In this document: piece by piece, positions 43,696-54,896 of the stretch | Layout: each line of letters starts with the position of its first letter | Position numbering within the stretch: position 1 is the first letter of the stretch | Position numbers and translations under genes: made by a program | Assembly (NCBI GenBank): GCA_021014325.1 | Contig: CM037459.1 | Coordinates: forward strand, 12,061,501 to 12,125,500 | Length of the DNA: 64,000 nt | Origin: Plazaster borealis | Lineage: Eukaryota > Echinodermata > Asteroidea > Forcipulatida > Labidiasteridae | Direction: 5' to 3' | Notes under the pieces: model-generated | Databases searched by the model: none | Told to the model about the DNA's origin: nothing | Seen by the model: the letters and a program-made list of their open reading frames with translations, nothing else

Positions 43696-44072
43696 TTAAA
43701 GGTATCGTACGTTTGGTAATGACTCTGAAAATTAATGCCAATACAACTTACTTGGTTAGAAGTACAATAGCTTTGGATAGTATAATGAATTTTGAGAAAC
43801 TTTTCACTTCGAAGTACTGCGAAAAAATATGAAAAAGATGTCACTTTAATGAGAAGGGTTTCGGTCGTAACGCTTCTCAGATTGTGTATTCCAATGCAGA
43901 TTATCCTTCCTGCGTGGACATAACCGCTCCAGATTTTCGGCAATATCTCAAAAACGCTACCATCGTTTGAAATGAAATTTTCACACCATAGTTTTATGGT
44001 ATATATATACAACTATATAGGATTGAAACAAACTGTGGGTTCCAATTACCAAATGTGTACGATGCCTTTAAA
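43696..44072 (+). mobile_element. TTAA-flanked MITE, family K, copy 5
   Basis: TTAAAGGTATCGTACG to TGTGTACGATGCCTTTAAA. The left half of the core hairpin is lost (only GTAACGCTTCTCAGATTG remains). Confidence 0.85.
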
Positions 44073-44615
44073 GGTGGGGAGAAGACATTCATTCCATTCT
44101 GTTTTGCAAAAAACTAAAATTATGTACACCATAATGGGCAATAACCATGTGAACGTAATTATTGACCATAGTAATCTGGTTTTCTTTATGCATTTTCTTT
44201 ATAATTGGTTTCTAAAATTTGCTGCTATCAACAGCAAATTTCAACGTATCAAGTCGCGAAAACCATTAAACCAAATACTGATATTCGTCGATGTAAATGG
44301 AATTGCTCGTTTACAGTGGAATTGCTTTTTTAAATTTTATTATCTCGCCATGCTTACAAAAGGTGAGAACTAAAATTAGATTCAAACAAGATTTTCTTGA
44401 ATGCGACAACTTTTCAGACCGAAATGTTCGTCAGGGTGGTTTTAAGGAAAATTTACGCTCTCGAATTAACTCCGTTAAAATGCCTATTGCCACCCAATCG
44501 ACTTTACAGATCGTATTGAATGTAAAAGTCCATTGCTGAAAGTGTTATCTTGGAAATGTAAAGGTATGGTCACATGTGTGTTTAATGTGCATGAAATAAT
44601 GCATTTAATTATGGC
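44073..44615. other. Unassigned non-coding sequence
   Basis: Overlapping plus frames of 80-130 codons without recognisable domains or good splice sites. Confidence 0.4.
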
Positions 44616-44924
44616 TTAAAGGCATCGTACACGTTTGGTAATTGGAGCCTATTGTTTGTTTCAAACCTATACAGTTGTAGATATATACCATAAAACTAAC
44701 CTGTGGAAATTTCATTTCAAAAGGCGGTTACCGTATATAACGCTTCTCAGATTCAAATGTTTTTGGGGAAAAAGAGTGATATATTTTTCCATAACCGCAG
44801 TACTTCGAAGTGAAAAAATTCTCAAAATGCATTATACTATCCAAAGCTGCTGTACTTTTTACCAAGTAAGTTTTTATTGCCATTAATTATCAGAGTCATT
44901 ACCAAACGTGTACGATGCCTTTAA
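44616..44924 (-). mobile_element. TTAA-flanked MITE, family K, copy 6, internal deletion
   Basis: TTAAAGGCATCGTACACG to CGTGTACGATGCCTTTAA. From TTTCAAAAGGCGGTTACCG it jumps to AACGCTTCTCAGATTC, losing about 65 bp of the left arm and half the core. Confidence 0.85.
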
Positions 44925-45080
44925 AACAAAAAATATACGGAATTGTTAATTATCGCATACAAATTATGTTTCAGTATGAAAGATCACTGAAACTCCAAAC
45001 CAGTACTGACCCTCCCAAAAAATACTCGCCTTGATAATTGCAAAGCTGAGGAAGAAACATTTGAAGACCCCCACCAAAAA

Positions 45081-45230
45081 CAATTAAATAAATAAAATGA
45101 AATATAACAAAATAATAAATAAAATAAAACTATAAAAACAAAAAATAAATATATAAATAAATGGAAAACAAAATAAATAAATATATGAATAAAGTAATAA
45201 GTAAAATATTACAAAATGAAATAAAAATAA
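45081..45230 (+). repeat. A-rich (AAATA)n low-complexity tract
   Basis: Loose AAATAAAT and AAAATAAAA words for about 150 bp. Confidence 0.75.
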
Positions 45231-45721
45231 CGTTTACTTACTTCGATAGCCACATTCGAAATAAGCACGACCTAGAACGTGCTTAACATCCATGACAAAA
45301 ATAGCTTTCACTGAAGCGGAGTCACCAAATAGCTTGCTGTTTGATGGTGTGTTTATTGAAAGTGCCAGATGGAAACTTGTTTCCTCTTCCAACAACCAAT
45401 GGTGTACTGTCATACCTTTAAGTGTTATTGATTTTTTATTTTTTATTTGGAGATATAAAAGCTAAGAACTCTTTATTGTCCTGACTATTATATGGTAAAT
45501 TGCGTTCATTTGTCATCAAGCTCTCTCACTAACAAATCGAGTCCATTCGCAAATTCATGACGTAAGCAAAATGCTTACTCGGCTGGGGGGGGGGGGGGTA
45601 CGTCACGACAGCTGAGCATAGGTGGAGACTGCGATTCAAGTCGCAAACAAAAGTGTAGTTCCAGCCTCAACTTCATAAGAACCGTAAATAAAATAAATAA
45701 ACCGTAAAATAATACACAACA

Positions 45722-45785
45722 TTAACCCTAACCTTAACTGTAACCCTAACCCTAACCGTAAACATTATAATATTATAATGTTTAC
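45722..45785 (+). repeat. Telomere-like CCCTAA tract joined to a perfect 28-bp palindrome
   Basis: Five CCCTAA-like units, some degenerate (AACCTTAACTGT), at 45724-45757, followed immediately by a perfect 28-bp palindrome at 45758-45785 whose left half is GTAAACATTATAAT. Confidence 0.8.
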
Positions 45786-47211
45786 CCATTATAATAGGCG
45801 CCGTTATGGTGATTTGCGATCTACCGAGGTTCACTACAGCAATGTTTGCAATACAGGATACCATTGGAAACATCTTAAAGCGATACCACCTACCAACGCC
45901 TAAATTAATCCTAATCACAATGGAATACAATACATCTTGAATCGATACTTTTCTTGGAATAATCATCAGACTGTTGTCGTCTCCCTACCGTATTCAAGGA
46001 CCCTGGGCTATCCATTCCACATGCATCATGGTATGTCTACCCGTCTACCCAGGAGTCTACACTCTGGGAAAACCATGTCTAGACGATGCATTTCTGTCGA
46101 TGAGGGAGCCCACCCCCATACTTTTTACGTTGTCACGAGTCCGGGTTGGTGAAAACAAATTCCCGCCAACTGAACTATCACATGCTGACGCTCTTTTTAA
46201 ACACATTGGGGAGGAATTATTTATCCCATAGCCTCGGTATGATTTCTCAACGGAAGGAAAACAAAATTGCTTCACCATGACATAATAAAGATACCATTGC
46301 TAAACCCTCACAATGGTGATCAAAATGAACATATTCTCGCAGATTTTACGACAGTTGTCGAAACATGTTCCCATTGTCGTAGAATGATAATGCTTGCCTG
46401 TAATACAGAGTCATTGAAATTCATTAACGCCGGAATTGTTTTTGCGACTTCATGTTCATTCTAACTCGTCAAAATGAGCAAGAAAAAGGTGGCTCAGCTA
46501 TGGTCGATAATGTTGTTTTATTTATATGCCACCATTTTTTTGCATTTATGACTGAAATGTTTTACGAGCGATGAATCAATTGATATACATAAAAATGTCT
46601 GAATTATTCATAAATAAAAAGCTTTTGGGGTAAACAGCACACGCTTTAACACGCTTAACCTTATACAGTTGCAGTCACTAGCTATTAAAATAACACATAA
46701 AGAGAACACTAGATGTTTTCAAAAATAAGACGGTGTTATATTTGAGAAGTAGGTTGATGTGCATCAAAAGGCGCAAAGCAATCTCACGAGAAACTGCCGG
46801 GTCGATATGGATCAGTAAAAGTATTATTTTGGTCAGGAAGATGGGGAGGTTTAAAAGATCTAGCCACATAGTGAGAATAAATGGGATTGGGAGGCGGTTT
46901 TTAACCATCAAATCTAGAGGATTACAAACGACTTTATAAGGATGGGTATCTATAACCATAGAGGAGGGACGAGTAGTATAGCTCGCCACATTCAACACTC
47001 CCTGTGGCGGCCGACCGAGCAACGGCATTGGTTTCGCGCGCGTGCCTTTTCGGCCCGCAGGGTTAGAAAAGCGGGAACGTTACAGTGAACAAAATTGGGA
47101 ATTGTTTCAATATTATTAAATTGTTTAGGTGGGGCGCTGAATTTCTCGTACCTGTCTCGATCGACCAGGAATGTGAGCAAAGGGGGCGTGTGGAAGATCC
47201 ATGGATCAGTC
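45786..47211. other. Unassigned sequence between two telomere-like tracts
   Basis: No gene supported. A 116-codon minus frame (46678-47028) overlaps a 68-codon plus frame; neither has a recognised domain. A GC-rich patch with GGTTTCGCGCGCGTGCC lies at about 47029-47045. Confidence 0.4.
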
Positions 47212-47342
47212 TATCCCGGATGCGTATTTTTTTTTGTTACACCGCAGCGAGGGGTTTTGTACTGTAACACTGTCAATTCCGTCTTGAGATAGGAGACTAC
47301 GTCTAACCCTAAACACTAACCCTAACCCTAACCCTAACCCTC

Positions 47343-47393
<51 letters not shown>

Positions 47394-47530
47394 CCTAACC
47401 CTAACCCTAAATCTAAACCTAACCCTTTATAGGCATAAATGTCTGTAGTCTCATCTCAAGACAGGAATTGGCAGTACAGTACAAACCCTTCGCTGCGGTG
47501 TAGAAAAAAAAATATGCATCCCGGATTCAA
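47212..47530. mobile_element. Inverted repeat enclosing a telomere-like array
   Basis: The left arm (47212-47300: TATCCCGGATGCG, ACACCGCAGCGAGGGGTTTT, CAATTCCGTCTTGAGAT) is inverted on the right (47441-47530: ATCTCAAGACAGGAATTGGC, AAACCCTTCGCTGCGGTGT, ATGCATCCCGGATT). The arms are about 90 bp with a few mismatches. The loop is the CCCTAA/CCCTCA array. The geometry is that of a foldback element. Flanking duplications were not found. Confidence 0.75.
47303..47427 (+). repeat. Telomere-like array (CCCTAA)n with internal (CCCTCA)n
   Basis: Four CCCTAA units, then about ten CCCTCA units, then CCCTAA again with degenerate edges (AAATCTAAACCTAACCC). TTAGGG is the standard animal telomere repeat; CCCTCA is a one-base variant that has expanded as a block. 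Confidence 0.9.
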
Positions 47531-48237
47531 TATACACAACTCGGATTCCACAACGTTTCCGGTTGAATTTGACAGAAATTACAAGAGGAGTTACAGTTTT
47601 AGCCAAATAAAATTACAAAGAAACAAAAAACAACAAATCTTAGTGTCATCTCACAAACCGACGTACGACAAAAACATTTTAAAACATCGTTCTTCATTCC
47701 CACTGGGAAATAACAACATCAAATTGCAATGTAGCAAAACAGATTACTTTGAGCATGTATAGTTTTCCAATTTTCGTCGATTGATTTTTGTTAATCACCA
47801 AAACTGTACCAAGTATTGTAGCATTCCGCAAAACACCCTCAAAATGTCAGAGGTAAACTAGGCTTGATACTAACCGGTACGCAGCGTGACCACAATGACA
47901 TCATCATTGATGCCGTGGTACTTGCTAAAGGAATGCATGTGGCTATAATAATTATTATACCAGTAGGCCTATAACGTGGCTATTTCATACAAGGTTGCGT
48001 ATTTCCAGAACATATGGCAGCTCACTGTAGTGTATGACAATAATTACCCCATTTGAATGCTTTTTCGTTCTTTCAGAAAGAGAATTGTTCTTGGAAGGAT
48101 CTTGAAATTGCACAGTTAAACCGAAGTCCCCATTAAAATCAATACAATAAACACAATTTTCCTGTTATAGCCAGTGTTGAGTATGCCATTGAATTAAATT
48201 GCTTTACAGTTTTGAAAGTGGGAACACAGTTGCCACA
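47531..48237. other. Unassigned non-coding sequence
   Basis: Nothing recognised. Confidence 0.45.
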
Positions 48238-48453
48238 CTACACTCTAAAAACTACTGAGTCAAAATTGACCCAGCAAGCAAGTTAGACCCATTTCTGGGA
48301 CAACCTGACCCAAAACTGTCAAAGTGACGCGGAATCCGAGTCGAAATCCCAATGTTTAACCAGTTTCCTGATCATTCGACCCATAATTGGGTTATACTGG
48401 GTCTGGCTTCCTCGGAGCCGGAATCGGGATCAATTCTGACCCAGCAGTTTTAA
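48238..48453. mobile_element. MITE family D, copy 5
   Basis: TACACTCTAAAAACTACTGA start; interior GTCAAAATTGACCCAGC, GGGTTATACTGGGTCTGG; the end (CAGCAGTTTTAAGG) has lost AGAGTGTA. Confidence 0.7.
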
Positions 48454-48546
48454 GGATAGCAACATATTTATTTTTTGTTATCAGTCACAAAAAGCTTTAC
48501 CTATCTGAATGCAGACCTCGTGAATCGGAGGGAAGGGGACACCGTC

Positions 48547-48794
48547 CAACCTCGTCCCCATGGTTTACTTTATTTCCAAACATGTTTACAATAGTTTACA
48601 ACGACTGGTGTACAAAAATCTAACGTAAAATCTAACGTAAACTAAGTTGTACTCATTCAGTATTCACCATGTTCACAGCCAGACTATTCTAATTTCATAC
48701 GTATCCCAAATTTTTTGGATATGCAAATGATCCAATACCAGGGTGAGAGAGCGGTCAACCTCGTACTGCTCGACACACCATGGGGACGAGGCTG
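48547..48794. mobile_element. MITE family H, copy 2
   Basis: CAACCTCGTCCCCATGG to CCATGGGGACGAGGCTG. The flanks GACACCGTC (48538-48546) and GATGCCGTC (48795-48803) agree at 7 of 9 positions, consistent with a decayed 9-bp duplication. CTAACGTAAA is duplicated internally. Confidence 0.8.
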
Positions 48795-48833
48795 GATGCC
48801 GTCTGGTTCTTTTTTGGATGCAAGCTGACTCAG

Positions 48834-48982
48834 GCCCTTTTCGAAACTACGGCTTATCGGCTCCGGCTCCGGCTTCAGCTTAGGCTCCGTCCGCTTATTT
48901 GAAACCCCGTACTGAGACTGAGCGCACGTTTAAAAAAAAAGCCTGATGGAGCCAAAGCCGGATCCATGGTTTCGAAAAGGGC
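48834..48982. mobile_element. 149-bp MITE with CTCAG duplication
   Basis: TIR GCCCTTTTCGAAAC at the left, GTTTCGAAAAGGGC at the right, flanked by perfect CTCAG (48829-48833 and 48983-48987). The interior is repetitive GGCTCCGGCT and AGCCGGATCC. Confidence 0.8.
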
Positions 48983-48987
48983 CTCAG

Positions 48988-51129
48988 TGTTCACGACTAC
49001 AACGAAATGTTGCCATAGAGGGGAAACATACAAGAGGGAATGAATATACAAGGCTATAATATAGACCAGAATAGACTTGGGGGTGATTGTGAGTAATCAA
49101 TTGATTACGGTTCTACCCTGGGGACATCCATAGCCAATACTACCAATGTTAAAGACACCTTTGACATTGTAACATCTGTTATGGTATATCAGGCTTCACC
49201 AGCAAAAAAATAACCCCGCTGTGCAGTATTACGATACTGTATAATCACCCCCAAAAGGAGCCCTGTGGTGCATTACGTATGGAAATCAAATAACTATATC
49301 CGTACAGACACGCCAACGATAATATACATGTTTGAGAAAGAAAACGCCCCTGTGGACGGTGAGTAACATGTATATTTCCAGGACCAGCATATTCCACAGT
49401 CCTTGAAGTAAGCTACCGGTAATTAACAACAATTTCATTAAGGGTTTGAGATCTTTTTAATGAAACACTTCAGATACGTGTAGAAAATACTAATGAGATC
49501 TTAAAACAATGGTATGATAATAAGGGCCTAATGTTGTTGAGAATATACCTGCAGAAAGAGTGTTTTAGCGACTGTTTGTCAGCGAGTCTGCACGGATTGT
49601 CATCAACTTTTTTACTTTCAAATGCCTGTTCGTACAATTGCTATTTTGAGACTGTCCGTCACTCCCTGTAGTACAAAAACACCTGCACACCAATTACTCC
49701 AAAGCTAAGCCCCGTCACGGGAATACAAACATTTTTGGGAATGAAAATTACCTAAAGACCAGATGCTGTTTTGGGTTTTTTGGTTGTTGTTTTTTTTATT
49801 TTAAGTTTGACGTAACACAATGTGACATTTCCAAGAATGTGTTGCACTTTATCTAAAACATTCAAGAATAAATAATTTTCATGACTTTATCAAACGGTAA
49901 GATATTCTATAAAAAAAGGGAAAGCATAAAATGTCACATAAAACGTTTAGTCAGCACTTTTCAAAGTTTAAATTAGAATGCGCATACCGCTGACGACGCA
50001 GCTCAAAAGCCAACATACAAAATGGCTGCTTTTCTGGGACTGTATATCCTGATCACGCAAAATCTCTGATCCTCTTTAAGTGTGAATAAATATTATGACC
50101 TTTTACTAAAAGCGTTTCCAGGCTATGCTCCAACCATAATTTGGTCGTGTCGAGCAAGCTGAAGCGAGAGTTCGTCTCAGGCCCCCAGTGCGTGGATTGA
50201 ACAAGTCATCATCAGAACGCAACCCGAAGCCATTGTACCACACATGTCTACACCTTCCCAACCACACGAAGATCCATACACACTACAACAGTTTTAGCTG
50301 ATCAATTCTAGTTCTGGCGATAAAAACCAATTAGGAATTCCAAGGGATTTTTTTTTCCCCAACCAACTCTTTTAACTGTATTAGGCCAGATGGAGCTTTT
50401 TCCGTTAAAAGAACCCTGGTTGTTGATGCATTTCAGCGGCTTATCCCTGTAGGTAAAAATAGGGTAAATTTGCAGAGGAATTGTAAACGCACATTTTTTG
50501 TTCTCTTCTTTGGCAAAAATAGGGTCAACAGGCACTCTCGAGGCTCAAGTAGATACTACAGCACAAGACATCAGATAGGGGCACTATGAACCCCCTATTT
50601 CTGACCACAATAAGTGGAACATGAAACCGCCACCTGCAAGCCTGTCAAATGTTACAGGGCACAAACCTATCCATAATCATGTGTACAAACCAGGGACGTG
50701 CAAACAAAAGCTGAACAGCATGTGTTTCCATTTTCGCGTTAAAGGTTCCGTTTATCGTTTAAAAAGTTGTAGTAGCCCATTTCGGTAAAATGTATGTAGA
50801 GCACAAGACATTGGATAGGGAAAACTTATCATTGGCTGAGAGTTGTACGTGGCGCGTACCTGCGTGCGTGTTTTCGTTGTATGGCATCCATGCAGTTGAA
50901 AAACACATTTTAACCACTTCACGTCGGATGACGTGTTTAGACGCATTTTTTTCTGGCAGACTTACGGCGGCTGTTTTCTTAACGCCCCGGACAACTTCGA
51001 ATGTCCTCCATTTGTTTGCCGATATGATGACAGCTGACGTTTTGAAGACTTTTTATCCACCAGGACTTTCCGTTGTGTAGCGTTCACAGGCATGAGGCAA
51101 GCACCGTGATACGCTTCGCACTAGAGATC
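48988..51129. other. Unassigned sequence with one ORF of interest
   Basis: A 96-codon plus frame (50790-51080) in a less AT-rich pocket starts ATG and ends TAG, with no recognisable domain. A 75-codon minus frame at 50308-50535 is similar. Neither is supported beyond length. Confidence 0.35.
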
Positions 51130-51336
51130 TTACTCATACTCACCCGTACTCGTCTCACCCGTACTCCCTGAGTTCATGTACTCATTCAAATGCATATGGC
51201 ACTCATCCTCAAGTACGTTTGTCTTACCTCATAAAAAAGGTAGGCCTAATCAGAACTCGTTATTGTGCTCTGCATACTTTTATCGGTACTCGTATACGGC
51301 GAGTACATGCTCTTGCTTGTGCTCCTGTACTTACAA
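51130..51336. repeat. Family G-like TACTCGTA-rich block
   Basis: Repeated CCGTACTCGTC, GTACTCATTC, GGTACTCGTATACG words as in the arms of the family G element at 28451-29405. No clear ends. Confidence 0.45.
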
Positions 51337-51352
51337 GGAACAAAATAAAGCT

Positions 51353-51601
51353 AAACTTTAGCAACTCCTGGTCAGAAAATTGACCCGGTTCCGGATTCCA
51401 GGAGGCATGGCCCATTTCTGGGTCAGTGTGACCCGGAATCTGTGTCAAAAATGACCTAGAAATGGGTCAAACTGACGTAGAATCCGAGCTCAAATCCAAT
51501 TTTTAAAACCAGTTTCTGGGTCAGCCTGACCCAGAAATGGGTCAGGCCCCCTGGGACCGGGAATCTGAGTCAATTCTGACCTGAGAGTTTTTAGAGTATA
51601 T
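51353..51601. mobile_element. MITE family D, copy 6
   Basis: TTAGCAACTCCTGGTCAG start, AGTTTTTAGAGTATA end. Contains the longest GACCCGG/CCGGGTC series of the family. Confidence 0.7.
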
Positions 51602-51815
51602 GATCCTGTTCTGACTGCTCAATGAACAATATTATCCGAAGAAAAAAATACTCATTCACACGACTCAACTAGCTACAGCTATATAAGAATGTATACTCAC
51701 ACTGAGATTCTTCGAATAACAGGGCTGGTTCAAAACTCTCCTTAGAAGTTATAGCGAAAGGCTGACTCCTGCAATGATCTGTTGGAATAAATAAATAAAA
51801 AGATCGATATCAGCA

Positions 51816-51980
51816 TTACACTCTTATCACACAAAATACCGGGTCAGAATTGACCCAGATTCCGGGTCGCAGGCGTCCTAATCCACTTCCGGGTCGGGCT
51901 GACCCGGAAAGTCGTTTTAAAAAAATATATTTATTTTGGATTCTGCGTCATTTTGACCCATTTCTGCCTCATTACACATG
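51816..51980. mobile_element. MITE family D, copy 7, right end missing
   Basis: TACACTCTTATCAC start, GGGTCAGAATTGACCCAG, GGGCTGACCCGG, stopping after TTTTGACCCATTTCTGCC. Confidence 0.65.
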
Positions 51981-52790
51981 GAACTAAAAAGATAGGTTCC
52001 GTCCCAGTCCCCGCTCAATTTTAAACAATATAAAATCGATAATAGAATACACAGCCCCCAGATAACTAAAATAACATAAACATAGAAAACTAAAATACAA
52101 TATAGGTGAACAGTACCGTAGCGCATGCGTCCTTCATGGGTTACAAAACATAGGCCTAGATGCATTTTATTTAACAGTATACAGTCATATTACAGCTCTG
52201 AGCTATGAATAAACCTATACGTTAAATCAAAATCATCATCACCTATGTCAACGACTTCGATTTATGTTAGTGTTTGTTCCCAATGGTGCACCAATGGCTT
52301 TAAACAGCCCATAGACCTGTACAATTTGTGGGGGTCGTTGCTTTAAGTTCTCCCCCGGGCACGCCTCGGATGTTGGACTCCACGCTTCGTGCTGTTTGCT
52401 GGGCAGACACATGCTGCCTAATTGGATCGTTCGTATCATACACACGTTCTCTAGAACTGTTTTATGTTGGACATGAACATTTTGCGGGAAAGTGACAGAG
52501 AAATGGTATAACGAGTGAGTGTACAGCAGCAACTGCTGAAATGTATCAGAACATGATCAATTATTAAGGCTTACTCGTTTAATTTCTCGCTCTCTGCATT
52601 GTGGAAAGGTTGTCCGGTGGACTTTGCAAAGGTTAGTGCTACTTCGCACGGTGGATTCCATACATTTTTAAACACTCTCTATTACATTACCCAGTTGCAA
52701 ATTGCTATAAATGTAAGTGACATTAATAGGTTTTTAAAGGGATGTGTGTAGCGTATTTGCTGTACAATCGTATATTTGAGTCTAATTCCT
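51981..52790. other. Unassigned non-coding sequence
   Basis: Minus frames of 82 (51917-52165) and 94 codons (52248-52532) without recognisable domains. Confidence 0.4.
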
Positions 52791-52800
52791 TGAATTCAAG

Positions 52801-53170
52801 TTCAAGTTCCGAGTTATTATGGTCGACTCGGAGTCACGAGTCACAAAGGTCGAGTCCGAGTTCATGTTCCTAGTTATTATGGTCGACTCGGAGTCACGAG
52901 TCACAAAGGTCGAGTCCGAGTTCATGTTCCTAGTTATTATGGTCGACTCGGAGTCACGAGTCACAAATGTCGAGTCCGAGTTCATGTTCCTAGTTATTAT
53001 GGTCGACTCGGAGTCACGAGTCACAAAGGTCGAGTTCGAGTTCAGGTTCCGAGTTATTCTGGTCGACTCGGAGTCACGAGTCACAAAGGTCGAGTCCGAG
53101 TTCAACTTCCGATTTATTCTGGTCGACTCGGAGTCAGTCGGGGGAGGTCGAGTACGCCGAGTCACGAGTC
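52801..53170 (+). repeat. 60-bp minisatellite, six units
   Basis: Unit contains GGTCGACTCGGAGTCACGAG then TCACAAAGGTCGAGTCCGAG. Period exactly 60 bp, six copies with few changes; the last is broken and followed by a short CGAGTCACGAGTC echo. 60 is a multiple of three, so a 151-codon plus frame and a 127-codon minus frame stay open. Both encode a 20-residue repeat and I read them as by-products. Confidence 0.9.
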
Positions 53171-53485
53171 ACGAGTTGCTTAATTTAAAAAAAAAATATG
53201 TTTCAAAATTTCCAAAACCAAGTTTTCAAAATAAGTGGAGAAAAAAATGGGGATTTAGTACTTCTAAAAAATAAGCAAACCTTTCAAAAATAAACAGGGC
53301 ATAAACAAGAACGTTTGTTTATTTTTATTTGCTGTGTTTTTGATAACCACAAGCAGGAGGCTGATTGAAATGTTAATGAAACTATGAAGCTCACATCTCC
53401 ATGAACAGTAGTACATAGTAGCCATTCAAAAGGGGAAATTCATGCACAATTATACACATAATGGACTAGCAATGAGGTCAATAGA

Positions 53486-53579
53486 GCACGTCTATCCCCC
53501 TAGGGACCGTGAGTGACCAAAAGAGGAAAATGGGTCCCTCTTCTGGTCACTCACAGGCCCGAGGGGGGATAGACGTGCA
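53486..53579. mobile_element. 94-bp near-palindrome
   Basis: GCACGTCTATCCCCCTAGGG ... GTGAGTGACCAAAAGAGG, then the inverse CCTCTTCTGGTCACTCAC ... GAGGGGGGATAGACGTGC. The loop is about 9 bp. A minimal foldback MITE or a strong hairpin. Confidence 0.7.
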
Positions 53580-53764
53580 CAGGTGACTGAATTATGCCAG
53601 TTCGTGTTGTATAACACACCTCGGTTTAAAAATATGAAATAAGAAAAGAAACTGTTCAGGGTTTTAAAACTAAACTGTTTCAATTTAACAATTAACTCGT
53701 GATCAATTAAATCATAAGCAATTCAACAATTAGAGGTCAAAGGAACGCTTCTAGTTTCCACAGA

Positions 53765-54510
53765 TTCAGTTTTTTTATTTTATTTTTATTTTATTTTATT
53801 TTTTATATTGGTTTATTTAAACATTCAAAAGTCACAGCAATACGCTGAATTGTATTTGAATCACAATCATTACAATAAGAATGTAAAACAAATATATATA
53901 AATATATATATATATATAAGGCACAAAGGCCACAAAAGACCTACGAAAAAAAACACGGAACACCAAGAAAAAACAAGAATTATTGTTAGATTACAACAAA
54001 GACAGGACGAGAGCAATTACATGAAAATGGACCAGCCAAAAGTGGAAATGATAAAATAAAAAAAACCGTTAGGCTCTACATTCGAGTGAGGTGGGGGATT
54101 GCATTTTTGCTGTACCTATCAACTTTGGAATTCGGTTCATGAAATTTGTGCGTGTTTCTAAGTGACATAGAATGAGATTTGGGGTTAATTTTGAACCAAT
54201 TATTAAAACGATTAGAAGAAACACAGTTTTTGGCAAATTTAAGGCACAATTCATCTCTTCTGTGGGACATAGTTTGTAAGCAACAAGTAGAAAGGGCATC
54301 AGCATAGTTGTTATATTCTCTGCCTAAAATAATTTTGCTAGCTCGTTTTTGGATGGATTCAATAGACAAAGAGTGTTTGCATGTTAGACCTAAATGCCAT
54401 ACAGGAGCAGCGTATTCAAAGATGGGTCGGACATAGGTCATATAGATGGTGATAATGGATAATTGCTGTTCACTGTTCACATCATAAGAGGGCACTGCAA
54501 CCTGTCAAAA
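53765..54510 (-). mobile_element. LINE (jockey/CR1-L2 group) 3' end, 5'-truncated
   Basis: Comprises the C-terminal RT coding part (54076-54495), an AT-rich 3' untranslated stretch with a (TA)n run at about 53894-53921, an AATAAA (minus strand, near 53816), and a terminal (ATAAA)n-type tail at 53767-53812. Simple-repeat tails and 5' truncation are typical of this LINE group. Confidence 0.7.
54076..54495 (-). pseudogene. Non-LTR retrotransposon reverse transcriptase, C-terminal ~140 residues
   Basis: The intact frame contains YVRPIFEYAAPVWHLGLT, then SIESIQKRASKIILG and MSHRRDELCLKFAKNC. The pattern R-P-x-x-E-Y-x-x-P-V-W, I-x-x-I-Q-x-R-A-x-x-I-I-x-G and R-R-x-x-L-C is the thumb and C-terminal region of jockey/CR1/L2-type LINE reverse transcriptases. 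The catalytic palm (with the FADD-type box) and the endonuclease would lie upstream, but the frame meets a TGA about ten codons before the first shown residue. The element is cut off there, so this copy cannot encode an active enzyme. Unlike the 16506 remnant, no internal stop is seen, which suggests a younger insertion. Confidence 0.8.
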
Positions 54511-54749
54511 TGTTTACGATTATTGCCCGGTTCGGGAACTATTTCCCGCAAATTATGCACGCGCGATGTCTTGACGCGCGTCTAGTTCATGACGCGCATC
54601 TAGTTCACGATGTGCATATCTCATGCACTAGCCTATTTTAGTTAACCCCACCTGACCGTGTTTTAGCCAACCAGAATGCAGAACTAGCAAGAGGTGTGTT
54701 ATAATCACTGTTATGCCAGAAGTTAACATGTTTATAATAATTAAAACCA
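54511..54749. repeat. Short tandem block GACGCGC-TCTAGTTCA
   Basis: Three loose copies of a ~19-bp unit (GACGCGCGTCTAGTTCAT, GACGCGCATCTAGTTCAC, GATGTGCATATCTCATG) at about 54573-54628. The remainder is unassigned. Confidence 0.45.
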
Positions 54750-54870
54750 CCTCAGTCGAGTAGGCCTACTGGAGTCACAAACATCAAGTCTGAGTCCCAA
54801 GTCTGAGTTTAAGAAAAATGAGACTCGGGTCGGACTCGAATCCGAATCCGAGTCGGAGTAATAAGCAACG
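54750..54870. repeat. Family G-like GAGTCGGACTCG-rich block
   Basis: CCTCAGTCGAGTAGGCC, GTCTGAGTCCCAAGTCTGAG, ACTCGAATCCGAATCCGAG then GCAACGCTGG, echoing both the 60-bp minisatellite and the CAACGCTGG end of family G. Confidence 0.45.
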
Positions 54871-54896
54871 CTGGTAGTCAATACTAATCAACACAG

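Noticed and set aside
46678..47028. 116-codon minus frame
   Set aside because: Overlaps a 68-codon frame on the other strand, no recognisable domain, no splice signals; length alone is not enough.
50790..51080. 96-codon plus frame in a less AT-rich pocket
   Set aside because: No domain, signal peptide or promoter evidence; kept only as a note in the stretch description.
52782..53274. 151-codon plus and 127-codon minus frames with a 20-residue repeat
   Set aside because: By-products of the 60-bp tandem repeat; open on both strands, no flanking exon signals.
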